The position numbers and the translations under genes were made by a program. The notes beneath the pieces are model-generated. The model had not been told where the DNA came from, made no database searches, and saw nothing but the letters and a program-made list of their open reading frames with translations. 64,000 bases of DNA, taken from NCBI GenBank assembly GCA_963804885.1, contig CAWDSF010000001.1, positions 62,001 to 126,000 on the forward strand, read 5' to 3'. Shown piece by piece: positions 45,896 to 55,052 of this stretch (the stretch's first letter is position 1; each line of letters begins with the position of its first letter). The DNA comes from PALSA-1004 sp963804885. Lineage in GTDB: Bacteria; Pseudomonadota; Gammaproteobacteria; Burkholderiales; SG8-41.

Positions 45896-46885
45896 ATGAA
45901 CAGAAACAACCATCGGCCGGCGATTATTGCGGCCGGCTTTGCGTCGGCGGTCATGTCGTGCGCAGCACTGGCCGCCGCTCCGCCGAACTATCCGAATAAG
46001 CCGATACGCATGATTGCGGCGAATTCAGCCGGCGGCGGGCTTGATATCGTCGCGCGCGCAATTTCGCCGAAACTCGCCGCGGTGTTCGGTTACCAGGTCG
46101 TGGTCGACAACCGCGCCGGCGCCGCCGGCAGCCTGGCCTCCGAAATCACGGCCCACGCGCCAGCGGATGGCCACACCATACTCGTAGCCTCGCTCGGCGG
46201 CCTCGCAGTTAACACCAATCTCTACAAGGGGCTCAACTACGATCCGCTGCGTGACCTGACCGCGATTACCTGGGCCACGTCACAAAGCAACGTGCTGGTG
46301 GTGAATATATCTGTTCCGGTGAAGACGGTGCAGGAATTGATCGCATTGGCGCGCGCGCAGCCCGGCAAGCTCACATACGGATCGTCGGGCGCCGGCAATG
46401 CGGGCCATCTCGCCGCCGAGCTTTTTAAATCGATGACCAAGACCGACATGGTGCACGTGCCATACAAAGGCGGCGCGCCGGCGATGATCGATCTCATCGC
46501 GGGACAGGTGCAGCTCGTGTTCTCGTCGGCGCCCACGGCGGTGCCGCAGGTCAAGGCGGGCAAGATCCGCGGGATCGCGGTCACCACGATACGCCGTTCG
46601 ACCGCGTTGCCCGAATTGCCGACCATCGCCGAATCCGGCCTGCCCGGCTATGAAGCGGACAACTGGTACGGCATCGTCACGACCGCCGGCACTCAGCGCC
46701 CGATCATCAATTATCTGAACACCGAGATCGTGCGTGCGCTGCAATTGCCGGACGTGAAGGAGCTGCTGTTCAAGCAGGGCCTTGAAGTGCGCACCAGCAC
46801 GCCCGCTGAATTCGGCGCCTATATCAAGTCGGAATTCGACAAGTGGAAGAAAGTCATCAAGGACGCGGGCATCTCTGCGAACTGA
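45896..46885 (+). CDS. Bug-family substrate-binding protein (operon gene 2)
   Basis: 329 residues; the ATG at 45896 follows GAGGAG by five bases, so it is preferred over ATG 45881. Signal ends ALAAA, then PNYPNKPIRMIAANSAGG. The strand after KPIR reads MIAANSAGGGLDIVAR, where the usual VVPFPPGG is altered and Thr before Asp is Leu; this may change the ligand. VVVDNRAGAAG, HAPADGHTILV, HVPYKGGAPAMID. Its TGA overlaps the next ATG. Confidence 0.9.
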   Translation: MNRNNHRPAIIAAGFASAVMSCAALAAAPPNYPNKPIRMIAANSAGGGLDIVARAISPKLAAVFGYQVVVDNRAGAAGSLASEITAHAPADGHTILVASLGGLAVNTNLYKGLNYDPLRDLTAITWATSQSNVLVVNISVPVKTVQELIALARAQPGKLTYGSSGAGNAGHLAAELFKSMTKTDMVHVPYKGGAPAMIDLIAGQVQLVFSSAPTAVPQVKAGKIRGIAVTTIRRSTALPELPTIAESGLPGYEADNWYGIVTTAGTQRPIINYLNTEIVRALQLPDVKELLFKQGLEVRTSTPAEFGAYIKSEFDKWKKVIKDAGISAN

Positions 46886-47880
46886 TGACCGCGATGCCGT
46901 GGTGGCGCCCGGTGGGACATGTCGCGATCACGATCGTTCTGGGTTGCGCAGCGTGCGGCGCATCGGCGCAAGACGCGGCGAGTTCCTATCCCGAGAAGCC
47001 GGTGCGTTTGATCGATCCGTTTCCGCCGGGCGGCGGCTCGGGATTGGTGGCGCGGCTCGTGGGTCAGAAGCTGACCGAAACCTGGAGCCATCCCGTCGTC
47101 GTCGACAATCGCGGCGGCGCCGGCGGCAGCATGGGCACCGATATAGCGGCGAAATCCGTGCCCGACGGCTACACCTTGCTGATCGGCACCGCGAGCGCGA
47201 TGGTGATCAATCCGCATATGTCGGCGGCGCCGTACGATCCGCTGCGCGACTTCGCGCCGATAGTGCTCGCGACTACGATACCGCTGATCATAGTCGTGCA
47301 TCCGTCGATACCCGCGAAGACGCTGCGTGAATTGATCGCGCTGGCGCGCGCGCAGCCGGGAAAGTTGAATTTCGGGTCGTCGGGCAACGGCACGATCAGC
47401 CATCTCGCCGGCGAGCTCTTCAAGAACCTGACGGGTGCGCAAATCGTTCAGGTGCCGTACAAAGGCGGCGGCCCGGCGCTGATCGATTTGCTGGGCGGCC
47501 AGGTGCAACTGACGTTCAACAATATTCTCTCGGCGTTGCCGCAAGTGCGTGCGGAAAAAATCCGCGCGCTGGCAGTTACCAGCGCCAGGCGCTCGCCCGC
47601 CGTGCCCGAGGTGCCGACTGCCATCGAATCCGGCGTTGCCGGGTACGAGGTGGTGCAGTGGAACGGATTTTTCGCGCCAGCGCGCACGCCGCGCGCCATG
47701 GTAGTCAAGCTAAACCGCGCAATCGACCAGGTGCTCGCGCAATCCGACATACGCGAACGGCTCGCGGGCGAGGGCGCGGAAATCGCTGGCGGCTCGGCGG
47801 AGCGCTTCAGCGCGTTCGTCGCTGCGGAATACACGAAGTGGGGCAAGGTGATCCGTGAAGCGAACATCCGTTCGAATTAG
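46885..47880 (+). CDS. Bug-family substrate-binding protein (operon gene 3), first-loop Asp replaced
   Basis: 331 residues; ATG overlaps the preceding stop as TGATG. Signal ends GASAQ, mature start SYPEKPVRLIDPFPPGG. The first loop reads PGGGSGLVARL: the Asp present at this position in the other Bug genes of the window is Gly here. Remaining motifs are normal (VVVDNRGGAGG, KSVPDGYTLL, VPYKGGGPALID, EYTKWGKVIREANIRSN). A different ligand or loss of binding are possible. Confidence 0.9.
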   Translation: MTAMPWWRPVGHVAITIVLGCAACGASAQDAASSYPEKPVRLIDPFPPGGGSGLVARLVGQKLTETWSHPVVVDNRGGAGGSMGTDIAAKSVPDGYTLLIGTASAMVINPHMSAAPYDPLRDFAPIVLATTIPLIIVVHPSIPAKTLRELIALARAQPGKLNFGSSGNGTISHLAGELFKNLTGAQIVQVPYKGGGPALIDLLGGQVQLTFNNILSALPQVRAEKIRALAVTSARRSPAVPEVPTAIESGVAGYEVVQWNGFFAPARTPRAMVVKLNRAIDQVLAQSDIRERLAGEGAEIAGGSAERFSAFVAAEYTKWGKVIREANIRSN

Positions 47881-48844
47881 CGAGTGTCTCTTACGCGGGG
47901 CGGCGATGGCGGTCGCCGTGACCGGCGCAACGTGCGCTGTTGCCGCGACTTATCCCGAAAAGCCAGTGCGCATGGTAGTGCCGTTTCCTCCTGGCGGCGG
48001 CACCGACGTCGTCGCGCGCGCGATCGCCTTGAAACTGACGGAGCAGTGGGGTCAATCGGTTGTTGTCGACAATCGCCCCGGGGCCGCGTCGATGGTGGGC
48101 ACTGAAATGCTCGCGCGTGCCGTTCCCGATGGCTACACGCTCGGTTTCGTGTCGATGTCGCACACGATCAACCCGAGCATATACAAGAAGCTGCCGTTCG
48201 ATCCGATCGCCGATTTCTCCCCGGTCGTGCTCGCTGCGACGGCGCCGAACGTGCTTGTCGTCAGTCCGGGGGTCGGCGCCAAGTCGGTTGCTGAGCTTGT
48301 GCAGATTGCGAAATCGCGGCCGGGAAAACTCAATTTTCCATCGTCAGGCAACGGCGGCGTCTCCCATCTTTCGATGGAGATGTTCCGCTACGCCGCCGGC
48401 ATCGATATCGTTCACGTGCCGTATCGGGGTGCCGGTCCCGCGCTGACTGCGCTGCTCGCGAATGAAACGCAGCTCATGATGGCGACGACACCGGTCGCAC
48501 TGCCGCAAATGAAAGCGGGCCGCCTTATCGCATTGGCAACGACCGGACTCAAGCGCTCGTCGCTTGCCCCCGAAATTCCGACGGTGGCTGAAGCCGGTTA
48601 TCCGGGATTCGAAGCGGACACGTGGTACGGCATGCTGGCGCCAGCGAAAGTGCCGCCTGCGCTCGTCAACCAGGCGAATGCGGCGGTGACGAAGATGCTT
48701 ACTCAGGCAGACTTCAAAGAGCGCCTCGCACACGAAGGCGCACAACCCGCCGGCGGCACGCCCGCGCAGTTCGCGGCACACATCAAGTCGGAAATCGAGA
48801 AATGGGCGAAAATCGTGCGCATGGCGAAGGTGAAAATTGAATAA
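47855..48844 (+). CDS. Bug-family substrate-binding protein (operon gene 4)
   Basis: 329 residues from the GTG at 47855, which overlaps gene 3 by 26 bases and supplies Lys-Arg for a full signal peptide ending CAVAA. The ATG at 47906 would leave only about 14 residues of signal. Mature start TYPEKPVRMVVPFPPGG, first loop GGGTDVVAR, VVVDNRPGAAS, RAVPDGYTLGF, HVPYRGAGPALTA (Arg for Lys). C-terminus HIKSEIEKWAKIVRMAKVKIE. Confidence 0.88.
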   Translation: MKRTSVRISECLLRGAAMAVAVTGATCAVAATYPEKPVRMVVPFPPGGGTDVVARAIALKLTEQWGQSVVVDNRPGAASMVGTEMLARAVPDGYTLGFVSMSHTINPSIYKKLPFDPIADFSPVVLAATAPNVLVVSPGVGAKSVAELVQIAKSRPGKLNFPSSGNGGVSHLSMEMFRYAAGIDIVHVPYRGAGPALTALLANETQLMMATTPVALPQMKAGRLIALATTGLKRSSLAPEIPTVAEAGYPGFEADTWYGMLAPAKVPPALVNQANAAVTKMLTQADFKERLAHEGAQPAGGTPAQFAAHIKSEIEKWAKIVRMAKVKIE

Positions 48845-49839
48845 ACCACGCGTTTACGTGATCGGCACGGGCGGCAGCATTTCGTGCATCGGGGACTCGC
48901 GCGTCGATCTGCTTAATTACAACTACGCGGATAAGCATCTCACGATCGAGGAGATGGTCGCGCGGATTCCCGAGGCAGGCGAGATCGCCGACATCCGCGC
49001 GGAGCAGTTCCTGAACGTCTACGGCGGCGATGTCACGCCATCGCAATGGCTGCAACTTGCGCGCCGCATCGAGCAAATATTTCGCGAGGATAACGACGCT
49101 GCCGGCGTCGTTGTCACGCACGGCACGTCGACGCTGGAAGAAACGGCGTATTTTCTTCATCTTGCAGTCAGATCGCCGAAACCCGTCGTGATTACCGGAG
49201 CGATGCGCCCGCCGACGGCGATCAGCACGGACGCCGACATGAATTTGTACGACGCGATTCGCGTGGCGGCGTGCCCGGACGCGGCGGGCAAGGGCGCGCT
49301 CGTCGTGCTCAACAACGAGATTCAGGCTGCGCGCGACGTGACGAAAACCAATACTTCGCGCGTCGAAACATTCAAGTCGGGCGAACTGGGATTTCTCGGC
49401 TACGCCGATTCGGATGGCAAGGTGGTGTTTCTGCGTGACTCGCTACGCGCCAAGCCAGCGACCGGTATATTGAATCTGGACAAACTCACGGCATTCCCGC
49501 GCGTCGATATCGCTTACGCGTATTCGGGTGTGGACGGTGTCGCGGTCAGGGCGATGGTCGACGCGGGTTGTGCAGGGATCGTGAGCGCAGGCCTGGGCAG
49601 CGGCAGCGTGCCGCGCGCGTTCCTCGATGCGGTGCGTGAAGCGCACGAGGGTGGTGTCACTGTAGTCATGGCGAGCCACTCCGGCAACGGCCGCGTGATG
49701 GCCAAGCGCTCATTCACGGAAAAGGGTTTCGTCGTCGCCGACAGTCTCGCGCCGAAAAAAGTGCGCATCCTGCTGATGCTGGCGCTCGCGCAGACGCGCG
49801 ATGCAAAGCGAAATTCAGCGGATGATGCTTGTGTACTAG
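48837..49839 (+). pseudogene. Asparaginase-like protein, frameshift at the extreme C-terminus
   Basis: About 333 residues after repair. TTG start overlapping operon gene 4 by 8 bases. Fold landmarks: YVIGTGGSISC, VVVTHGTSTLEETAYFLHL, PVVITGAMRPP, DADMNLYDAIRVA. The catalytic Thr of TGGT is Ser here and the THGTDT Asp is Ser, so the canonical L-asparaginase triad is altered; another amide substrate is possible. Near 49809 an extra C shifts the frame; the repaired end reads DAKEIQRMMLVY and stops at 49839, just before the convergent UGSC gene. Unrepaired it runs to 50057 across that gene. Confidence 0.8.
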
Positions 49840-49851
49840 CGGTATACCGCG

Positions 49852-51541
49852 CTAACGCGGCCCGGTCTCGATCGCCTTGCTCACAGCGAGACTCTGGCCG
49901 CCCGCCGTCGGGCACCACATCGATTTGCCGCCGGCGCCGCCGGCGACGAGCAGTATCAGGTCGTCGGCTTCGCACACCACCGGCACCATCGAGTTGTCGT
50001 CGTTCTGATCGACGCAATCGGGAATTTTCGGGCCCTTGGATTTGCCGCGATTCTTGACGAGTCCCCACGGCTGGCGCGCGCGCTCGAACAAATCATTCTT
50101 GATGTCGCGCTTGGTCCAGCCTGCGGCATTGATGTAGCTCGCATGTTCGGGACAAAGCACGAGCACCGGAGTGCCCTGCGAGTAAATGTTATTGCTGCCG
50201 AGCGTCGCCATGGTGGACGCGAACGTGCGCATGATCTCGACCGGATCGGTCTGCACGTTCTCGGTCATGCTGTGCGGCGCTTCGCAGTTCACCACCGTGA
50301 CGACACTTTGGTCGCGGTTGAAGCCGCGCTCGACGTGCAGCGGCTCCCACGGATTCGCGTCCTCGTATTCGCCGATACAGTACGTATATTTGCCGGGATG
50401 CGCGTGCTGGCAGAAATCGACCTCACCGGGAATCGCGCCGCCGAGATTGACGAGGTTTAGCCGCAGGCCGCGCCCGATCGTCGCGTTGGCGCGCCAGCCC
50501 GGGCCGAAGCAGCCGGTGCCGTAATTGATCTTGAGCGTTTTGACGATGGGCCCATTGACGAGAATGAGCGGCGCGCCCGCATGCGTGGTCGTCTGGCGGT
50601 GCGCGAGACCATAGATGGGCTCGCTGACGGCCTCGATCGCGGCGACGACCACCGGCAGATATTCAGGGCGGCAGCCGGCCATCACGCAGTTAGCCGCGAT
50701 CTTGGTCAATGTTGCCTGGCCCATCGCGGGCGGAATCACCGCAATCAACTCTGCCGGGTCGCGCCACGCCATGCCGGCGAGCATTTTTTCGACGCGCTCG
50801 CGCGTCGGCGGCACGATGGGCAGGCCGTCGGTCCAGCCCTGGTCGTAAAAATAATCGTTGATCGCATCGAACGAATCGGGCAACTCGACAAGTTGCGCCG
50901 CGAATGGATGAACGATGGAGATCCGCCATGAAGTTACTTCGGGAACCGTCGCCGGCGGCAGCGGATATTTGGCGGTGCGGAATTCGGCATCGAGCTCACC
51001 GCTCGGCGTCGTCAGCATGCGAATGCATTCGGCCGCGACATCGATACCTTTGCGGGTCACGAGCTCTGCCTGCGCATCGCCGACGGGGTGCGGAACGATG
51101 GCGATCGGCAGGCTCGAGTGTCCGAGCCCGCGCGCAACTACGCGCGCGAGCGGCGCGAACGCGATGCTGCAAATCGTTGCGGTTGGAACGCCGAGGTCTT
51201 CGAGTGCGGCCGCGTCACGCGCGGACCAGGGGGCGGATGACCCTCAATGGCCTACGCCCGTGATGACGGCATCGCACGAGCGCGCGAGCTCCGGCAGGAA
51301 CGGCGCGCCCTTAGCCGGAAACTGTTTGTCCCATACCCGCACCTCCTTGACGCCAAGCTCGTGCTTGAGGTACTGTGCCGATTGCATTGATGACGTCGTC
51401 CGAGAATTCTTTGCCGTTGTCGAGCAGCGCGACTCGCGCGCCGCGCAGCGATTGCAGGCGGGGCGCAAGTTGTTTCGGCGGCGCGTTCGGTGCGCCGGTC
51501 GGATCGCAGACTGAAGTGTGCGGCCGGTCGTGTGCGGTCAT
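49852..51541 (-). CDS. UGSC-family probable selenoprotein with C-terminal uncharacterised domain (in-frame UGA; one frameshift)
   Basis: About 562 residues. The N-terminal part reads DPTGAPNAPPKQLAPRL, GARVALLDNGKEFSDDV, then LGVKEVRVWDKQFPAKG and DAVITGVGH, followed by TGA (51246-51244, residue 99) and GSSAPWSARDAAALEDLGVP, PIAIVPHPVGDAQAELV. The last 62 codons before 51060 are open and run in frame into the conserved 402-residue part. The family is named for a Sec-Gly-Ser-Cys motif; here it is Sec-Gly-Ser-Ser. A SECIS-like hairpin follows. Near 51382 one extra base shifts the frame between INA and SAQYLK. The C-terminal part (GWTDGLPIVPPT, CPEHASYINAAGW) is of unknown function. A naive call would start at the GTG 51060. 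ATG 51541 has AGGAG five bases upstream. Confidence 0.7.
51208..51227 (-). promoter_or_regulatory. SECIS-like hairpin downstream of the in-frame UGA
   Basis: On the minus strand: GG, bulged U, CCGCG, loop CGUGA, CGCGG, CC. The loop begins 25 bases after the UGA. A bulged U two pairs from the base and a GU in the apical loop are the SelB recognition features known from E. coli fdhF (GG, U, four pairs, GGUC loop, CC). All features are read directly; function is inferred. Confidence 0.55.
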
Positions 51542-51576
51542 GCGCGTCTCCTGGCCATAGCCGTTTTGATTTTTCG

Positions 51577-51605
51577 ATTATAGGCAGTGCACATAGCGCG
51601 CGCAA
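51577..51605 (-). promoter_or_regulatory. Candidate sigma-70 promoter for the UGSC gene
   Basis: Minus strand TTGCGC (51605-51600), 17-base spacer, TATAAT (51582-51577), 36 bases before the ATG at 51541. The best-matched promoter in the window. Confidence 0.5.
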
Positions 51606-51708
51606 ACGCGTTTGCCCTGTCGCAGCAACGAACTTGACGCGAATTCGAAGGTCATTCATTCGCATCGCCGGCGATACGGCGGGTGGAATTCAAGGAGGAA
51701 ATACAAAG

Positions 51709-52236
51709 ATGCGCACGATAGCGATGGCAGCCGTGTTGCTTGCCATGTCGACCGTGGCGGGCGCTGCGGAAGTGGTAAAAAAAGTTCATCCCCCGGGATC
51801 GACTGCCAAGGTTCCGCCATTGGAAAAATTCACGTGCCGCACCGGGCCGAACGACGAGCAGGTGCGCTTGATCGTCGAGGCGGTCAAAGGGCGCGCGATG
51901 GAGTTCGCGTTCTACAGCCGGCTCGGCACGCGCGTATGCTCTATTCATAGCCGGCGCGGCGACGGCACCACGCGCTGGGAAGACGCCGAGGGCGGCATGG
52001 GCAAGGCGCTGATCAAGCTGTTCACCGGCCACGCACTGCTCGAATACATGCCCGGCCAGCGCGTCAAAGTCACTTTCAGCGATGTCGACCGCATGCACTA
52101 CTGCGGCATGTACGGCGAACTGAACGGCCTGATCGAAGTCGTGCAGAAAAAACCCGAGTGCGGCATGCAGGGCTTGTTCGAAGGCTCCGGCCCGCCTGAG
52201 AAGGACAAGGAGAAGGGGCCGGCGGCGGGGGATTAA
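51709..52236 (+). CDS. Small exported protein of unknown function
   Basis: 175 residues; ATG 51709 has AAGGAGG upstream. Signal MAAVLLAMSTVAGAAEVV, then a domain with five cysteines (KFTCRTGPNDEQV, TRVCSIHS, HYCGMYGE, PECGMQG) and a Lys/Glu/Pro-rich tail. The pattern of Cys-x-x and YMPGQRVKVTF is not a family I recognise. It is divergent from the UGSC gene and convergent with the CaiB gene. Confidence 0.65.
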   Translation: MRTIAMAAVLLAMSTVAGAAEVVKKVHPPGSTAKVPPLEKFTCRTGPNDEQVRLIVEAVKGRAMEFAFYSRLGTRVCSIHSRRGDGTTRWEDAEGGMGKALIKLFTGHALLEYMPGQRVKVTFSDVDRMHYCGMYGELNGLIEVVQKKPECGMQGLFEGSGPPEKDKEKGPAAGD

Positions 52237-52256
52237 GTTCTGTCGCGGTCGCGGCG

Positions 52257-53469
52257 TTAACCTTTAGCCCGGTACTTGTCGTAGACCACGCCCTGCGCGT
52301 GCAGCGCGGCGATGTCGGCGTCCTTGTAGCCCAGCGATTTCAGCACGTCATCCGAATGCTGGCCGAGCCACGGCGCCGGCGAGCGCGTTTTAGTAAACTC
52401 GACGCTGGTTTTGACCGGCGAGCCCATGTTTTTCATGCGCCCGATTTTCGGATGGTCGATCTCGGTCACCATGTTGCGCGCGATGATGTGCGGATCCGCG
52501 AGCGCCTGGTCGTACGTGTATACCGGGCCCGCGGGCACCGAGGCGGCGTCGAGCTTCTCCACCCAGTGCGCGGTCGGCGCAGTCAGAAAGACCTTTTCGA
52601 TTTCATCCTGCAGCGCGTCGATGTTCTTCAAGCGCGCAGCGAGTGGATTGAAACGCGGTATCCTTTAGCAACTCCGGCTTGTTCAGGACCTGGGTGCAGA
52701 AATTGGTCCACAGCTTGTCGTTGTTGCCGCCGACGGTCACGTAGCCGTCCTGCGTTTTGTAGGCCTGATACGGAGTCGAGCGGCGGTGGCGCGTGCCGCT
52801 CGCGAGCGGCAGCTCGCCGCCGCCGTAGTACGCGCCGAATTCCCAGAACGTCCACGCGAGCCCCGCTTCGAGCAACGAGGTTTCGAGATAGATCCCTTCG
52901 CCGGTCTTCAGCTTCTTGATATAGGAGCCGAGTATCGAATAGAGCGCCGTGGTGCCGGCGGCGATGTCGTTCATCGCGATGCCGACCTTGGCCGGCCGGC
53001 CGTCGGGCTCGCCGGTCATGCGCATGATGCCGCTCATGCCCTGCGCGATGATGTCGAAGCCGCCTTTCTTCCCGTAAGGGCCGGTCTGGCCGAAGCCGGA
53101 GATCGACGCATAGATGACGCCCGGGTTGATTTTCTTGATCGCCTCGTAGTCGATGCCGAGCTTTTTGGTGACGCCCGGCCGGAAATTCTCGACGATGATG
53201 TCGGTCGAGGCGGCGAGCTTCATGAATATTTCCTTGCCCTGCGCCTGCTTCATGTCGAGCGCGACGCTCTTCTTGTTGCGATTGAGCACCGCGAAGCAAT
53301 AGCTCTCGTCGTTGACCTTGGGCTCGAAGCGGCGCGAGCCGTCGCCTTCGGGAAAAGTTTCGATCTTGGTCACGTCGGCGCCCATGTCCGCGAGCATCAG
53401 CGTGCAGTAAGGTCCGGCCATGATGGCGGTGAAATCCAGCACCTTCACGCCTTCGAGTGGAAGCGACAT
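52257..53469 (-). pseudogene. CaiB/BaiF family CoA-transferase, one frameshift
   Basis: About 404 residues if repaired. N-terminal part from ATG 53469: LEGVKVLDFTAIMAGPYCTLMLADMG, RNKKSVALDMKQAQG, DIIVENFRPGVTKKLG, ISGFGQTGPYGKKGGFD, IAAGTTALYSILG. The frame is lost after LLKDTAF at about 52655; the continuation LKNIDALQDEIEKVF to VVYDKYRAKG is in another frame. One extra (or two missing) bases near TTTCAATCC. Divergent from the Bug gene at 53605, with which it probably shares a substrate. Confidence 0.82.
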
Positions 53470-53604
53470 CCTGGGTCTCCTGCGCGTGTGCGCATTGCGT
53501 GTTATCGTGACGCCGATTTTATCCGCTTTGGCGATTGAAAGCCCGCGCGATTGTCCCGATAATGTGCGCTGTTCGCCGCAGCCCCAAATAAACCGGAGGA
53601 GAAT

Positions 53605-54561
53605 TTGAAACGTTTATTCGTATTCGTGGCGCTGGCGCTGCTCGCCGGCGCGGCGTCAGCCCAGAGTTATCCGAGCAAGCCTGTGCGCGTCGTGATTCCA
53701 TGGCCGCCGGGCGGCTCGAACGACGTGGTCGGCCGGATCGTCACGCAGAAAGTGGGAGAAAACCTCGGGCAGCAATTCATCGTCGATAATCGCGCCGGCG
53801 CAGCCGGCAGCATCGGCGCCGACGTCGTCGCCAAGGCGCCCCCCGACGGCTACACGCTCATGGTCCACTCGACGAGCCACGTCGGCAACGCGCATCTCTA
53901 CAAGAAGCTGCCCTACGACACGTTGAAGGATTTCACCGGTGTCGCGTTACTGGCCGCGCAGCCCGGCGCGCTGACGATCCATCCGTCGCTGCCGGTGAAA
54001 ACAGTGAAGGAATTTATTGCGCTCGCGAAAGCGCGCCCGGGCACGATCAATTATTCGTCGTCAGGCAACGGCAGCGCGCCGCATCTCTCGATGGAGCTGC
54101 TGGTCGCCATGACCGGGATCAAGATCGTGCATGTTCCGTACAAGGGCGGCGCGCCGCAGGTCACCGCGCTCGTGTCGGGTGAAACGCAGGCTTCGCTCGC
54201 CACCGTGTCGACGGTGCTGGTGCACGTGCAGTCGGGGCGCCTGCGTGCGCTCGGCGTCTCCTCGGCGAAGCGTTCGGCCACCATGCCCGACGTGCCGACG
54301 ATCGCGGAAGCGGGCGTGCCGGGCTACGAGATGAGCCCGTGGATAGGCGTATTCGTGCCGACGGGAACGTCGAAGGAGCTGATTGCGAAGCTCAACAGCG
54401 AAATCAACCGGGCGCTCAAGGCGCCGGACGTGAGCAATCTGCTGTCGAGCAATGCGCTCGATGCGCTGGGCGGCACGCCGGAGGAATTCGACGTGCGGAT
54501 CAAGGCCGATTACGAGAAATACGCGAAGCTCATCAAGCTGACCGGCGCGAAGGTCGACTGA
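53605..54561 (+). CDS. Bug-family substrate-binding protein
   Basis: 318 residues, TTG start with GGAGGA four bases upstream. Signal KRLFVFVALALLAGAASAQ, mature SYPSKPVRVVIPWPPGG. First loop GGSNDVVGR, FIVDNRAGAAG, KAPPDGYTLM, HVPYKGGAPQVTA, and C-terminus DVRIKADYEKYAKLIKLTGAKVD, where Tyr replaces the usual Trp. Sits divergent to the CaiB-type gene. Confidence 0.9.
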   Translation: MKRLFVFVALALLAGAASAQSYPSKPVRVVIPWPPGGSNDVVGRIVTQKVGENLGQQFIVDNRAGAAGSIGADVVAKAPPDGYTLMVHSTSHVGNAHLYKKLPYDTLKDFTGVALLAAQPGALTIHPSLPVKTVKEFIALAKARPGTINYSSSGNGSAPHLSMELLVAMTGIKIVHVPYKGGAPQVTALVSGETQASLATVSTVLVHVQSGRLRALGVSSAKRSATMPDVPTIAEAGVPGYEMSPWIGVFVPTGTSKELIAKLNSEINRALKAPDVSNLLSSNALDALGGTPEEFDVRIKADYEKYAKLIKLTGAKVD

Positions 54562-54573
54562 CGATCGTTGCAA

Positions 54574-54990
54574 CTACCTGCGGTTCGCGTCGACCGCGGT
54601 CATGAACGCTTTGCGGAATTCGAGCGGCTGCGACACGTTCTTGACCGGGGATTTATCGCCGCCGGTGCCCGAGATCGTGATCGAGCCGAAATCGAGCAGC
54701 CGGCCGAATATGCCCTGGTCGACCTGGATGCTCTCGACTTTTTCCAGGAACATTTCAGTCGTGTTGCGCTGGATCAACCCGGATTTGACGATGATGCGCT
54801 TGTTGGTGACGGCGAGCTCGGTCGAGTGGTAGACGAGCCACGCCCACAGCCACAGCAGCAAGCCTGCTCCGAACGCGGCGAGCAGCAGCAGCCCGAAAAA
54901 AATCCACCAGAAGAATGCCCACAGCGTGAGGTGGCCGCGGTACATGACCACCTCGTCCTTGATCAACACCGTATCGACGTATGAGCTCAT
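54574..54990 (-). CDS. Membrane protein with bacterial PH-like domain (bPH2)
   Basis: 138 residues from ATG 54990. Two adjacent membrane helices (LWAFFWWIFFGLLLLAAF and GLLLWLWAWLVY, about 25-58) followed by YHSTELAVTNKRIIVKSGLIQRNTTEMFLEKVESIQVDQ, the signature of bPH2/YdbS-type domains. Function unknown; possible envelope stress or membrane-surface role. Convergent with the Bug gene. Confidence 0.82.
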   Translation of the reverse strand: MSSYVDTVLIKDEVVMYRGHLTLWAFFWWIFFGLLLLAAFGAGLLLWLWAWLVYHSTELAVTNKRIIVKSGLIQRNTTEMFLEKVESIQVDQGIFGRLLDFGSITISGTGGDKSPVKNVSQPLEFRKAFMTAVDANRR

Positions 54991-55052
54991 GGGGTTGCCT
55001 GCTCCTTTGCGGCCATTATACTGATGAGCTCGACGCAACCGGAAAGCTTAGA

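Noticed and set aside
51244..51246. TGA taken as the true stop of a short 75-codon gene, with a separate gene from GTG 51060
   Set aside because: The 62 codons between are open, in frame and match the family's second half; a SECIS-like hairpin follows. The short-gene reading leaves conserved sequence unexplained.
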